Shown: positions 52,017 to 60,330, counted from the stretch's first letter. The stretch is 64,000 bases of DNA from Yinghuangia soli (GCF_021502675.1 NZ_JAKFHA010000021.1:62001-126000); one strand, 5' to 3'. The notes: a model not told the origin generated them from the letters alone. Translations and numbers: made by a program.

Positions 52017-54779
52017 GTGTTCACAAGACTCGTTCGAGCTTCGGTTCGCTGCCTACTGGCCGCCGGCGGCCTCCTGCTGCGAGCTGTCGCGCTGGCGTTG
52101 GTCGTGCTGGGCATCCCGTGGGCGCTGGTGTACTTCGTCGGGAATCCGATCGCTGCCTTCGACCGATCGCACTCAGCTGGAGACGCATGGGCGCAGCTCT
52201 CCCAACCACTTGGCGATGCAACTCTTATCTATCTGCTCGCCGCTGTCGCCTGGGTCTGCTGGATCGGCATTGTCGTCAACGTTCTCCGCGAACTCGCTTG
52301 GTACGCCGTGCACATGCCGAACTTGGCGCGTCGAGTCGGTACTCGCTCTGCGCATGAGGCGCATGTCGAGGGCCTGTCCGCAGTGCGGAGCATGGTCGCG
52401 ATGCTTGTCGGGGGCATGGTCCTCACCCTGCTGCGGTCCAGCAGTGCATCGGCAATGCCGGTGGACGGACCGATGCGCGCGCCGGGAGTGGTGCGCACCG
52501 CCGTCTCCACGGCGTACGCAGGAACTCCGGAGTTGTCATTCGAGGGGCGCGGCACAGCTCCGACCTCGGCAACAACCCCATACGTCGTCCAGCGAGGAGA
52601 CACACTCTGGGACATCGCCAAGCAAGAACTTGGGGATCCGTGGCGCTGGCCGGAGATCTACCAAGCCAGCAAGGAAGTCACGCAACCCGACGGCAGCCGA
52701 CTGCGTAATCCGGACCTGATCTATCCGGGGTGGACACTCCATTTGCCGACGCCCCAGGCAGATCCAGCCACTGACCCACCACCATCGGTCGATTCTCCCG
52801 TCGAACCACCGGAAGCAACGACGCCGCCCGTGCCACCGCCGAACGTCCCACAACCCTTCGTCCCGCCCAGTTCAGCCCCGTCTGCCGCTCCCTCGGCACC
52901 GTCGGCGCCGGCCGCACCACCTTCCGCGGCCGACCACGGGTTCGAACTTCCCGGCGGCGCCTACGTCGGTCTTGGACTTGTTGCAGCCGTTGCGGCAGCA
53001 GCGGCAACGGTACGACTCAGACGCCGCCGCAGGTACAAGCCGGGCAGCGGCAAACGAGACGACCTCGCGATGGAACCCATCGTCCGCGCCATGATTGGCA
53101 CTCACAGTCTGGCCAGTTCACCGACAGGCCCTGTCGGAGCGGGGGATGCCGCCAAGGCGCGCTCCCAGGACCCTCAGGTCGCGAGTGGTGCGCGCGCCAC
53201 GGCAACCCTTGCTCAGACCGAGTCGCAGGTTGGCCTGGCACTAGGCATCCTCGACGGCCGCTCAGAAGCCCTCACCATCGCCCGTAGGAGCGGCCTGAGC
53301 GTCCTGGGGCCCGGCGCTCATGACGCGATCCGTGCGCTGCTTGCCAACGCCGTCGCGCTCGCAAGTAGCAGCACTCACAGCCCCGTTCAGGTAGGGCTGA
53401 CTACAAGCACAGCTGAAGAGCTATTCGGCGGCACAGCGTTAGGACCGCCCCCACCTGGCCTCGTGATCGCCGAATCTCTGAGGACAGTTCTGGATGCTCT
53501 CGATGAAGCCGGCGGCCCGCCGGCACAGAGCGCGGCTGGAACGCTGCAGGCTCCCCCGACGACATATCTGGTCGCAATGCCCGGTGAGGACGACGAGGAT
53601 TTGCTCACCGAAACGCTGTCCAGCCCGTCTCGGCCCACCGTGCTGCTCTTGGTCCGCTGGCCGGCGGTGCCCGAGATCACGGTTGATGCAGGCGGATACG
53701 TTCAAGCCGCCAGCGCGTCTATCACCAGGAGCGTGTCCGGCCTCCGATTGTTCGCCCTGGGAGTCACCGACACGACCGACGTTCTGCACCTCCTCCGCGA
53801 AGCGAGCCCACAGATCGGACCCGAGCCGGCATTGCCTGCAAGGCGCATCGCGGCACGCGGGTCTGGTACCGGTACAGCACCACCCTCCGGACGCCGTGCT
53901 GATGAGGCGCCTCCTCAGCCCCCAGGTCCGCCCAATTCAGGCCGCGGCCTTGGAGGTAGTCGGCCGGACGCCACAGCACCGCAGCCACGAGAGCCCACCC
54001 AGGATGGCGTCTCACTGGAACTGAGACTGTTGGGACCAAGGCGCCTGCTACTACGCGACGCCGGGGACGTCCAAGACATCACCGCAGCGCTTGCTCCCAA
54101 GCAGCACGAGATCCTTGCTTATCTGGCTGTCCACCAGGACGGCGCCACCCGGGCTGCTCTGGGTGCCGACTTGTGGCCATCGGCACCAACCACCAGGCCG
54201 TACAACAGCCTTCATGCCACGCTCAGCCAGATGCGCCAGGCGTTCCGCGCAACCACTGGGGAGCGCATTGACGACGTCATCATGCATCGTGCCGGACGGT
54301 ACGCACTTGATGCCGAGAGACTCGCCGTGGACCTGTGGCAGGTCCAGGCGGACATCGAGTTGTGCCGAGATACCCGCGCAACGGAGGATCGCCACGACAT
54401 CGTCGAGCGGGTGATTCAGTCCTATCGCGGTCATCTGGCCGTCGACGTGACCAGCGAATGGGCCGAGGCGCCTCGGGAAGCCTTGCGCCGCGACGTCCTG
54501 GATACCTTGAGCACCCACGCCCACGCGCTGCAATCAGCCGCTCCTGGTGACGCCTTGGCTCTGTTGGAGCAGGCACGTCAGCTCGACCCGTACAACGAAG
54601 CCCTGTACACGGGCATCATGCGCTTGCAACGGCGGCTTGGGCTACTTGACCACATTCCGCGCACGCTGGCCCTGCTCACGACAGCCCTCGCCGAGATCGA
54701 AGAGACGCCCAGCCCTGAAGTCCAGCACCTCAGCCGGCAGTTGCGTCGTCCACATGATGGCGAAGCCGCAGCGAGCTGA
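52017..54779 (+). CDS. Membrane-anchored LysM and BTAD (SARP-type) regulator
   Basis: 920 aa from GTG 52017, 2 bp after the preceding stop. Order: N-terminal helices (about 15-40 and 70-100, LLRAVALALVVLGIPWALVYF and IYLLAAVAWVCWIGIVVN), a third near 125-145, a LysM domain (about 185-240, YVVQRGDTLWDIAKQELG and NPDLIYPGWTLHLP), a long Pro/Ser-rich linker (about 245-305), another membrane helix (VGLGLVAAVAAAAATV, about 320), and a large cytoplasmic part. The last about 240 residues are an OmpR-type winged helix (LRLLGPRRLLLRD, TRAALGADLWP, HATLSQMRQAF) plus BTAD (WQVQADIELCRD, YNEALYTGIMRLQRRLG). A TTA codon (475, 53439) hints at bldA control. It may sense peptidoglycan and control pilus genes. 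Confidence 0.85.
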   Translation: MFTRLVRASVRCLLAAGGLLLRAVALALVVLGIPWALVYFVGNPIAAFDRSHSAGDAWAQLSQPLGDATLIYLLAAVAWVCWIGIVVNVLRELAWYAVHMPNLARRVGTRSAHEAHVEGLSAVRSMVAMLVGGMVLTLLRSSSASAMPVDGPMRAPGVVRTAVSTAYAGTPELSFEGRGTAPTSATTPYVVQRGDTLWDIAKQELGDPWRWPEIYQASKEVTQPDGSRLRNPDLIYPGWTLHLPTPQADPATDPPPSVDSPVEPPEATTPPVPPPNVPQPFVPPSSAPSAAPSAPSAPAAPPSAADHGFELPGGAYVGLGLVAAVAAAAATVRLRRRRRYKPGSGKRDDLAMEPIVRAMIGTHSLASSPTGPVGAGDAAKARSQDPQVASGARATATLAQTESQVGLALGILDGRSEALTIARRSGLSVLGPGAHDAIRALLANAVALASSSTHSPVQVGLTTSTAEELFGGTALGPPPPGLVIAESLRTVLDALDEAGGPPAQSAAGTLQAPPTTYLVAMPGEDDEDLLTETLSSPSRPTVLLLVRWPAVPEITVDAGGYVQAASASITRSVSGLRLFALGVTDTTDVLHLLREASPQIGPEPALPARRIAARGSGTGTAPPSGRRADEAPPQPPGPPNSGRGLGGSRPDATAPQPREPTQDGVSLELRLLGPRRLLLRDAGDVQDITAALAPKQHEILAYLAVHQDGATRAALGADLWPSAPTTRPYNSLHATLSQMRQAFRATTGERIDDVIMHRAGRYALDAERLAVDLWQVQADIELCRDTRATEDRHDIVERVIQSYRGHLAVDVTSEWAEAPREALRRDVLDTLSTHAHALQSAAPGDALALLEQARQLDPYNEALYTGIMRLQRRLGLLDHIPRTLALLTTALAEIEETPSPEVQHLSRQLRRPHDGEAAAS

Positions 54780-55316
54780 AGTACCGAATTGGCCCGTCCC
54801 ACATCCCATCCACCAGCCCCGGAGCAGGCTATCCGCAGGGGCATCCGACCAAGCGGATACCCCTGCGCACGGCAAACCTGCAGGTCGCGGCCGCCCTGAG
54901 CACATCCCGAGCCAGGTGCAACTCGCTACCAGGTACCGGACTGGTCAATCGGCTCGGCGACCGGCACTGGCTCCGCGAGGCGGGACTTCACCAGTTCACC
55001 TGCCCATTCAATTGCCTAACTCCTTCGCTGGTCCGCGATACATTCAGCACCCACTGAATCCCGAATCACGATCATCAAGAATACCCACTTGCGATGCATC
55101 AATTAGTTCCAATCCTGCAATCCGCCAAATACGCCAACTGATTACATCGGGGCCAATGGCTGACATTTGCAGCAACGTCAGCACATTCCCATCATGCCCT
55201 GAATTAACACACAAATAGATGACGCCGACGTCTTGCTTTCCCTGCCATTCGCGAGACAATGGAATTGCAAGGCATTGCGCAATAGGGCGCGTGCCGCGCA
55301 TGATCGGGGAATCTCG
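54780..55316. other. 537-bp gap: AT-richer boundary of the putative mobile segment
   Basis: The gap lacks a supported gene. Bases about 55000-55300 are visibly lower in GC than the flanks. A small inverted repeat (ATTCAG at 55042-55047 with CTGAAT at 55054-55059) is present. I see no recognisable attachment site or origin motif. Confidence 0.4.
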
Positions 55317-56129
55317 ATGCTGAACAAGTCGCCCGGAATTCGTGGACGATGCACCGACTCTGTGACGCCGGCAGACATGGCACGAGTCACGGAAGATGAT
55401 TTCTATGAATTGGCACGGATCGCGCGCGCGTACTGCCGCACCGTCGACGCATCGCGCGGGCGGAAGCGGATGGACGGAAGTGCGACCATGGCGCCGAACG
55501 GCGCGCCGCGCTACGGCACCGACGATGTGAGCGACGACGTCACCCAGGATGCGGTACTGATCTTCGCTCGCCGGCTTCGTCAGATCATCGACTCGTGCGA
55601 CCCGTCGGCCGTCTCCGTCGCGACGCGTGAGGCAGAGTCGTGGCAATACGTCCGCAAGGACGGTCGTACGATCATCGTCGGACGCACCAAGATCATGTAC
55701 TGGTCGGTCCGCGACGCTGCAGCGCAGAACGGATACCGCCTCGATGTTCCGGCAGAGCCCATCGACACCGTGCCCGGCGCGCAGATGATGCGCGGCGCGC
55801 CGCATGCTGACGTGCTGCCGACTCTTGCCATGGGTCCCGCGTTCGCGGCCAACAGTGCAACTATCTTCCGCTCCGCGTGGGGGGACGGGTCTGATTTCCG
55901 CACCCTGGGTGCGGTCATGCGCATCGCCGGCCGCGCGGACAACCTGAAGCGGGCCGGCATCATCGGGCAAGCTGCGCAAGAGCTTCACGGTGGGCCGCGC
56001 AACTCGTCGTGCAAGGTCCAGCGGACCGGCGACGATGCGCGCCGGGAGTGGCGGGAGCTGACGTCAAGGCTTGACGAAGTCCGGGAATCTCTCGTCTATC
56101 AGGGCGCGCAGCGGCCTGTTTCCGAATGA
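55317..56129 (+). CDS. Hypothetical protein, mobile-element type
   Basis: 270 aa from ATG 55317 after GGGGA. The frame opens earlier (55233) but the leader there is in AT-rich DNA. No family is recognised. Residues about 20-90 are charged and helical (ARVTEDDFYELARIARAYCRTVDASRG; DDVSDDVTQDAVLIFARRLRQII), resembling the region 2 layout of a sigma-factor-like protein, but the rest does not continue the match. There are no membrane segments or signal. It is followed by a true U-tract terminator at 56147-56181. Likely a DNA- or RNA-related protein of the element. Confidence 0.55.
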   Translation: MLNKSPGIRGRCTDSVTPADMARVTEDDFYELARIARAYCRTVDASRGRKRMDGSATMAPNGAPRYGTDDVSDDVTQDAVLIFARRLRQIIDSCDPSAVSVATREAESWQYVRKDGRTIIVGRTKIMYWSVRDAAAQNGYRLDVPAEPIDTVPGAQMMRGAPHADVLPTLAMGPAFAANSATIFRSAWGDGSDFRTLGAVMRIAGRADNLKRAGIIGQAAQELHGGPRNSSCKVQRTGDDARREWRELTSRLDEVRESLVYQGAQRPVSE

Positions 56130-56146
56130 TCAACCGAACAACGTTT

Positions 56147-56181
56147 GTGGCGCACCCAACCGGGTGCGCCACACATTTTTT
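56147..56181 (+). terminator. Rho-independent terminator with T tract
   Basis: GTGGCGCACCC (56147-56157) and GGGTGCGCCAC (56162-56172), 11-bp stem and 4-nt loop, then ACATTTTTT. A full T tract is unusual in such GC-rich DNA. Confidence 0.88.
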
Positions 56182-56239
56182 CGGCATTGAAGACTGACAG
56201 ATTTTCGCATTGATCGGTATTCAAGCACACGGGCCAACC

Positions 56240-56337
56240 GTATTTATGCAGAAGACCGGAAGCGCGCCGCTGGAATCAACCGTCCGTAGATTCTCGCACC
56301 GTGATCGGGATTTTAGGGCCACCGCACAACGTATTTA
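56240..56337. repeat. Two GTATTTA motifs, each after GGGCCA, in AT-richer DNA
   Basis: GTATTTA at 56240-56246 and 56331-56337, 91 bp apart, each preceded by GGGCCA and a short ACC-containing spacer. They lie in the AT-richer stretch between the terminator and the next genes and may be promoter or operator elements. Nothing else is seen in 56182-56338. Confidence 0.35.
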
Positions 56338-56338
56338 A

Positions 56339-56569
56339 GTGAAGGCGGAAACTGCGGCCACGGCATGCGGTTCCGACCTTTGCGCAACTCCTCTTTCTGA
56401 ACCGCCTGTCCGAGACGACAGAAATCGATGCTTGGCGCACAGAAGCGCAGCACATTTCCGACTCTCGACACCCTGCAGTGTCTGCGGTTCGCCGGTGCCC
56501 GCCTACCTATTCAAGGACATCCGAGGTGGGCCGGCGCCGGGGCACCGCAGGAAGGGAGATAACTCGTGA
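56339..56569 (+). CDS. Possible small protein with a zinc-knuckle-like Cys pair
   Basis: 76 aa from GTG 56339. Supported mainly by its GTGA overlap with the next gene at 56566. It contains CSVCGSPV, resembling half of a zinc ribbon, with further Cys and His residues (CGSDLCATP, CLAHRSAAH). No family is recognised, and the composition is only moderately coding-like. Confidence 0.35.
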   Translation: MKAETAATACGSDLCATPLSEPPVRDDRNRCLAHRSAAHFRLSTPCSVCGSPVPAYLFKDIRGGPAPGHRRKGDNS

Positions 56570-56910
56570 CCGTGGTTCAGACCGAGGATGAGCGCGCCGT
56601 TTTCACGGAATGCCGCGCTGCCCGCAAGTACGGATCGGTCATCAGCGATGCGTGTGCACGCACCATCGCAAGTTGGTACGTCGACGACAGCGATGCCGAG
56701 TCGCATGGGATCGCGTTCATGGCGACCGGCGAAGTGCCGGATTCCGGCGCGCTGTTCCGCGAGTTGACCGGGGACGGCGATCGCTACGTCGGCGCGTCCG
56801 CGCGACACCGTCGCGCAATCGAACAGTTCGCGGTCTACCTCTTGGCGCGCACGGCCGCCGGTCCCGTACCGGAGTGGTCGGCGCTCTGGGCTTCCGCCCG
56901 GCAGAGGTGA
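56566..56910 (+). CDS. Small hypothetical protein
   Basis: 114 aa from GTG 56566 with GGGAG upstream. Soluble and acidic, with helices (AVFTECRAARKYG; ACARTIASWYVDDSD; RRAIEQFAVYLLARTA). No family is recognised. Probably part of the same mobile segment. Its tail (PVPEWSALWASARQR) is followed by the 56920-56944 hairpin. Confidence 0.6.
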   Translation: MTVVQTEDERAVFTECRAARKYGSVISDACARTIASWYVDDSDAESHGIAFMATGEVPDSGALFRELTGDGDRYVGASARHRRAIEQFAVYLLARTAAGPVPEWSALWASARQR

Positions 56911-56919
56911 CCCCTCGCG

Positions 56920-56944
56920 CCGGCTCTGCCGGCGGCAGAGCCGG
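56920..56944 (+). terminator. Hairpin between small genes
   Basis: CCGGCTCTGCC (56920-56930) and GGCAGAGCCGG (56934-56944), a perfect 11-bp stem with 3-nt loop, 10 bp after a stop and 16 bp before the next start. Probable partial terminator or translational control element. Confidence 0.6.
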
Positions 56945-56960
56945 CGGAAGGGAGAGAAGC

Positions 56961-57353
56961 ATGCACTTGCACGTAGGGCAGAACATCCCCGGCTATCTCC
57001 CGGGGGCCGAACCGATGTGCTTCAGCGTTCTGGCGAGCGCAATCGAAGCCTATCGACACGAACTCCGCGACCTGCAGGGCGACTACGCCGAACTGTGCGC
57101 CGCAACCACCGATGAGCTGCAGAACGGTTGCTGCGAATGCGCGTGGTGCGACGTCGCCACTGACGTCGAAGCGGTGCTCTCTGCGATCGCCGACGGCGAC
57201 GTCGCCTACGCACTTACCCACGCGTCCGACGGCGAACAGCGCTCGTGGAACACGACGTTCCGGCCGCCCGAGGGCGCCGACGTGTGCGTCTGGATCACCG
57301 CAATGACCGACGCGCTCGAGCGGTGCGAGCTCGCTGAGGTCGACATCTGCTGA
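56961..57353 (+). CDS. Hypothetical protein, paralog of the IS-interrupted gene
   Basis: 130 aa from ATG 56961 after AAGGGAG. It has a CCECAWC motif (residues about 58-64), then DVEAVLSAIADGDVAYAL and a terminal PPEGADVCVW segment. The neighbouring gene, split by the IS, has CQCPWC, QVEAWLRHITSGDLSAEL and PPEGPTTVHC at the same positions, so the two are paralogs. The family is unknown. The Cys motif could bind metal. Confidence 0.6.
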   Translation: MHLHVGQNIPGYLPGAEPMCFSVLASAIEAYRHELRDLQGDYAELCAATTDELQNGCCECAWCDVATDVEAVLSAIADGDVAYALTHASDGEQRSWNTTFRPPEGADVCVWITAMTDALERCELAEVDIC

Positions 57354-57366
57354 CTGCCGCCGCCCG

Positions 57367-57434
57367 CTGTGCGGTTCGGCGCCTCCTCACCCGTCATCCC
57401 CCGTCCGCGGGTGAGGAGGTCCCGAACCGCACAG
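57367..57434 (+). terminator. Long hairpin with two perfect stem segments
   Basis: Outer arms CTGTGCGGTTCGG (57367-57379) with CCGAACCGCACAG (57422-57434) and inner arms CCTCCTCACCCG (57382-57393) with CGGGTGAGGAGG (57408-57419), separated by small bulges. It ends 13 bp before the ATG at 57448, so it may be both a terminator of the upstream gene and a leader structure for the next. Confidence 0.65.
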
Positions 57435-57576
57435 GAGGGAACTCAGGATGCATGTTCAGGTGTGCCGACTCGAGCACGGTCCCGCGGGGATCTTCACCTC
57501 GAGCTCGGCTGGGCTTGATCCGTTTTGACGGACACCCTGGCTGGGGGGCTGCGGCCTCTTGGGGAGGATGTCCATC

Positions 57577-57885
57577 ATGGAGAGCATGGGGAAGAAGAAG
57601 CCTCGGGCTCGCCGCTCGTTCACGCCGGAGTTCAAGGCCGAGATCGTCGGCTTGTGCCGGCAGGGCGACCGGTCGGTCGGCCAGGTCGCGAAGGACTTCG
57701 ACCTGACCGAGACCGCGGTGCGCGACTGGGTCAGGCAGGCCGAGGTCGACGCGGGCGAACGCGACGGCCTGACCAGCTCGGAGCGGGAGGAACTGGCCGC
57801 GCTGCGGCGGGAGAACACGCGGCTGCGCCAGGACGTGGAGATCCTCAAGCGGGCCACGGCTTTCTTCGCGAAGGAGACCCGGTGA
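57577..57885 (+). CDS. IS3-family transposase OrfA
   Basis: 102 aa from ATG 57577 with GGGAGG upstream. HTH_Tnp_1 domain (RRSFTPEFKAEIVGLCRQGD; VGQVAKDFDLTETAVRDWVRQAE) followed by a leucine-zipper-like coiled coil (EREELAALRRENTRLRQDVEIL). It binds the terminal repeats. Its TGA overlaps the GTG of OrfB, and the two are in the relation expected for -1 frameshifting to OrfAB, although no canonical slippery heptamer is evident. Confidence 0.9.
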   Translation: MESMGKKKPRARRSFTPEFKAEIVGLCRQGDRSVGQVAKDFDLTETAVRDWVRQAEVDAGERDGLTSSEREELAALRRENTRLRQDVEILKRATAFFAKETR

Positions 57886-58754
57886 CGGTCCACCCGTTCA
57901 TCGAGGCGGAGAACAGCGCAGGTCACAGCGTCAAACGCGCCTGTGAACTCCTCAAGGTCTCCCGAGCCGCCTACTACCACCGCCGCACCGCCGCCCCCGG
58001 CCCGCGCGCCGTCCGCGACGCCGAACTCACCGAGCAGATCACCGCGGCCCACCGGGCTTCGCGCGGCAGCTACGGCGCACCGCGGGTTCATGCGGTCCTG
58101 GTCCGCGACGGCGCCCGTGTCGGGCGCCGCCGCGTCGCCCGATTGATGCGCCAGGCCGGCCTTCAAGGCCGGCACCGCAGACGCGGGCACCGCACCACCG
58201 TCCCCGACCCGCACGCCGCAACCCGCCCGGACCTGATCGGCCGCGATTTCGCCCCCGGTCCGGCGACCGGATCGGCGCGGTGGTGCGGCGACATCACCTA
58301 CCTCGCGACCGGCGAAGGCTGGTTGTTCCTCGCCACCGTCATCGACTTCGCCACCCGCAAGGTCGTCGGCTGGGCCACCGCCGACCATCTGCGCACGTCC
58401 CTGGTCGCCGATGCCCTGCGCGACGCCGTCCGGCGGCAGCGACCCCAACCGGGGACGATCTTCCACGCCGACCGCGGCTGCCAATACACCAGCTACGAAC
58501 TCGCGCTCCTGGCCGCTGGGTTCGGCATCCGGCTGTCCGTCGGGCGGACCGGAATCTGCTGGGACAACGCGGTCGCCGAATCGTTCTTCGCCACCCTCAA
58601 GAGCGATCTCGACACCAGCCGGCCCTGGCCCAGTCGGGCCGCCGCCCACCGCGACGTCTTCGAATACATCGAAGGCTGGTACAACAACCGCAGGCTGCAC
58701 AGCAGCCTCGGCTACCGCACACCCGTCGAATACGAAGCCGCACTTGCGGCCTGA
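57882..58754 (+). CDS. IS3-family transposase OrfB (DDE integrase core)
   Basis: 290 aa from GTG 57882. Contains the HTH_21 region (RASRGSYGAPRVHAVL) and the rve core with the DDE residues: Asp in WCGDITYLATG, Asp in FHADRGCQYTSYE and Glu in DNAVAESFFATLK, plus YNNRRLHSSLGYRTPVEYE at the end. It appears intact, so the element may still be active. Confidence 0.93.
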   Translation: MTVHPFIEAENSAGHSVKRACELLKVSRAAYYHRRTAAPGPRAVRDAELTEQITAAHRASRGSYGAPRVHAVLVRDGARVGRRRVARLMRQAGLQGRHRRRGHRTTVPDPHAATRPDLIGRDFAPGPATGSARWCGDITYLATGEGWLFLATVIDFATRKVVGWATADHLRTSLVADALRDAVRRQRPQPGTIFHADRGCQYTSYELALLAAGFGIRLSVGRTGICWDNAVAESFFATLKSDLDTSRPWPSRAAAHRDVFEYIEGWYNNRRLHSSLGYRTPVEYEAALAA

Positions 58755-59127
58755 CCACCACAACGACGGTGTCCGTCAAAGCGAAACAAGCTCAGGCTTT
58801 CGGTGACATCCCTTCGGGTGTGGGCGCCTTGCGGGACGCCCTCGCAGAGGTCCTGCGCCGCTACCGCGCGTTCGGCCGGTGCGAAGGGTCGATGATCGGC
58901 GGTGTCCACGGGGTGTGCCAATGCCCGTGGTGCCTGGCACGGGCGCAAGTCGAAGCATGGCTGCGCCACATCACGAGCGGCGACCTATCGGCGGAGTTGG
59001 AGAACGTCCGCCGAGACGGCGGGGGCGCCCTGTCAGTGGTGTTCGAACCCCCCGAGGGGCCGACGACCGTTCACTGCATCGCAGTGCTGGCCGACGCGCT
59101 CGATCCCCCATCCAACGACTGATCTCT

Positions 59128-59169
59128 GCGTCGGTCGGCGCCGCGAGCCACCGCGGCGCCGACCGACGC
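59128..59169 (+). terminator. Perfect 18-bp-stem hairpin
   Basis: GCGTCGGTCGGCGCCGCG (59128-59145) with its complement (59152-59169), 6-nt loop, between the split gene and the Cys-rich gene. Probable terminator. Confidence 0.75.
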
Positions 59170-59184
59170 GGTCCGGAGCTGACC

Positions 59185-59517
59185 ATGAACGAGATCGACT
59201 GGCAGCCGATCACCCACGTGTGGTCGCAGTTCGGCCACCGGTTCTACTCGGCTGGCTGTGCTCACGACGACGGATCGTCGTGCGAACAGTGCATGACGTG
59301 CGGAGCGCGGTACGAACTCCGCCCGCGCGCCGACGACCCCGGCGGCGGCGACTACCAGACTGCGAACGGCGACGACCCGACGGACTGCACCGGCGACACG
59401 GCCATGTGCCACGGCGACCAGCCCTGCCAGGCCGACAACGGGCGCCCCTGCAACGACAGCACGGAGCCGTGCCCGCACGAATCGCATGAGTGCAACTGCC
59501 TGCTCTGCACCGGCTGA
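59185..59517 (+). CDS. Cysteine-rich hypothetical protein
   Basis: 110 aa from ATG 59185. Twelve cysteines: four in the first half (AGCAHDDGSSCEQCMTCGARYEL), a possible zinc-binding set, and eight in the second half in an Asp-rich context (DPTDCTGDTAMCHGDQPCQ, RPCNDSTEPCPH, ECNCLLCTG). There is no signal peptide, so the thiols probably bind metal in the cytoplasm rather than form disulphides. The family is unknown. Confidence 0.6.
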   Translation: MNEIDWQPITHVWSQFGHRFYSAGCAHDDGSSCEQCMTCGARYELRPRADDPGGGDYQTANGDDPTDCTGDTAMCHGDQPCQADNGRPCNDSTEPCPHESHECNCLLCTG

Positions 59518-59568
59518 ACACTCGTGCACTCTGCCGTCTGACGCCTGCCTTCAAGACCGCATACACAC

Positions 59569-59611
59569 CGCGGCCCCAGCGTTCTGAACTCCATACACCG
59601 GTGGGGCCGCG
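59569..59611 (+). terminator. Hairpin between the Cys-rich gene and the next gene
   Basis: CGCGGCCCCA (59569-59578) and TGGGGCCGCG (59602-59611), 10-bp perfect stem with a 23-nt loop, in the 115-bp gap. Partial terminator candidate. Confidence 0.5.
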
Positions 59612-59632
59612 CCGCGCACCGAGGAGATGAGA

Positions 59633-60262
59633 ATGGCCATACCCAGATTTGCCACGCACAGTTGGGCCGTGCGGCGTGCTCTGGCGAACCGCGAGTCCTT
59701 CCGGACGTACGGTGCGTTCCGAGCGGCGTTGGGCGAGCCCGCGAGCCGTGGCCGGCTGCCGGCGGAGTGGTGGGACGTGATCCGCGACCACCGCGGACGC
59801 ATCCGCTACACCGTGTACAGCTACGTGACCCCGATTGCGTGGGTTCTCGACGACGACACCGTCGTCGTCCCGCAAGTGCGCTATTCGATCACCACGAGTG
59901 GCCACCAGGGACTGCTCTACGCCCTTAACGCTGAGGCGGATTCGTTCCCGTTGGACATGCCGCGACGCGCCTGGGCACCCATGCGGGCCCCGGAGTCGTG
60001 GGGCTGGCCGCTCGCCACCGAGTGCCCGGCGGACCCCACAGCGCTGCCGCAGGAACCGATGTTCCCTGCCGCACCTATGCGCGCGCACGGCGACGACCCG
60101 GTTCCCCCCGCGGCCGTGGTCCTGGCACGCATTCAGGCTGCTCTGGAAGCGGTCGCAAGCGAACCGCCCCCGTCGCTGTTCTTCGACGGCCCGGACAGCC
60201 TCCTGGACGCGCCCGACCTGGCCTACAGCGCCGAGTGGTGCGGCACGGCATCCACCGGCTGA
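59633..60262 (+). CDS. Hypothetical protein
   Basis: 209 aa from ATG 59633 (GAGGAG 6 bp upstream; ATG 59627 is too close to it). The first 105 residues look like a compact domain (AIPRFATHSWAVRRALANRESF; IRDHRGRIRYTVYSYVTPIAWVLDDDTVVVPQVRYS). The strand-rich YTVYSYVTPIAWVL with TTSGHQGLLYAL recurs in plasmid and ICE hypotheticals. The second half is Pro/Ala-rich with a short helix (LARIQAALEAVASEP). The function is unknown. Confidence 0.6.
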   Translation: MAIPRFATHSWAVRRALANRESFRTYGAFRAALGEPASRGRLPAEWWDVIRDHRGRIRYTVYSYVTPIAWVLDDDTVVVPQVRYSITTSGHQGLLYALNAEADSFPLDMPRRAWAPMRAPESWGWPLATECPADPTALPQEPMFPAAPMRAHGDDPVPPAAVVLARIQAALEAVASEPPPSLFFDGPDSLLDAPDLAYSAEWCGTASTG

Positions 60263-60273
60263 CCGCGCTGGTC

Positions 60274-60295
60274 GCCCGGCTGCCGGTGGCCGGGC
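60274..60295 (+). terminator. Short hairpin before the methylase-like gene
   Basis: GCCCGGC (60274-60280) with GCCGGGC (60289-60295), 7 bp, in the 68-bp gap that also contains the strong AAGGAGG of the next gene. Confidence 0.4.
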
Positions 60296-60330
60296 TCCAA
60301 ACCCAACCCGACTACAAGGAGGTGATCACC

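Larger units (their letters stand above)
57516..58788 (+). mobile_element. IS3-family insertion sequence
   Basis: About 1.27 kb. Imperfect terminal repeats: the left end GCTTGATCCGTTTTGACG.. (from 57513) and the reverse complement of the right end GCTTGTTTCGCTTTGACG.. (to 58791) agree at 21 of 24 positions through TGACGGACACC. Contains overlapping OrfA and OrfB with a DDE transposase. Exact ends are given as TG...CA. No clear target-site duplication is seen. Confidence 0.88.
57448..59122 (+). pseudogene. Small hypothetical gene split by an IS3-family insertion
   Basis: The 5' part (57448-57513, beginning MHVQVCRLEH) has a good start after AGGAGG, and the 3' part continues after the IS (about 58792-59122) as AFGDIPSGVGALRDALAEVL and further. 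The 3' part carries CQCPWC, QVEAWLRHITSGDLSAEL and PPEGPTTVHC, matching the gene at 56961-57353. The intact product would have been about 130 residues. In the present state no full protein can be made. The function is unknown. Confidence 0.7.

Noticed and set aside
55044-55988. 314-aa minus-strand frame antisense to the 55317 gene
   Set aside because: The plus-strand frame has a Shine-Dalgarno, better composition and a terminator at its 3' end. The minus frame has neither.
57452-57706. 84-aa plus-strand frame starting at 57452
   Set aside because: It begins in the split gene and runs into the IS out of frame with OrfA. It is Arg/Ser-rich shadow sequence.
57505-58800. Target-site duplication of the IS
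   Set aside because: Flanks read GGGCT and AGCTC. No clean 3-5 bp direct repeat fits either choice of element ends.
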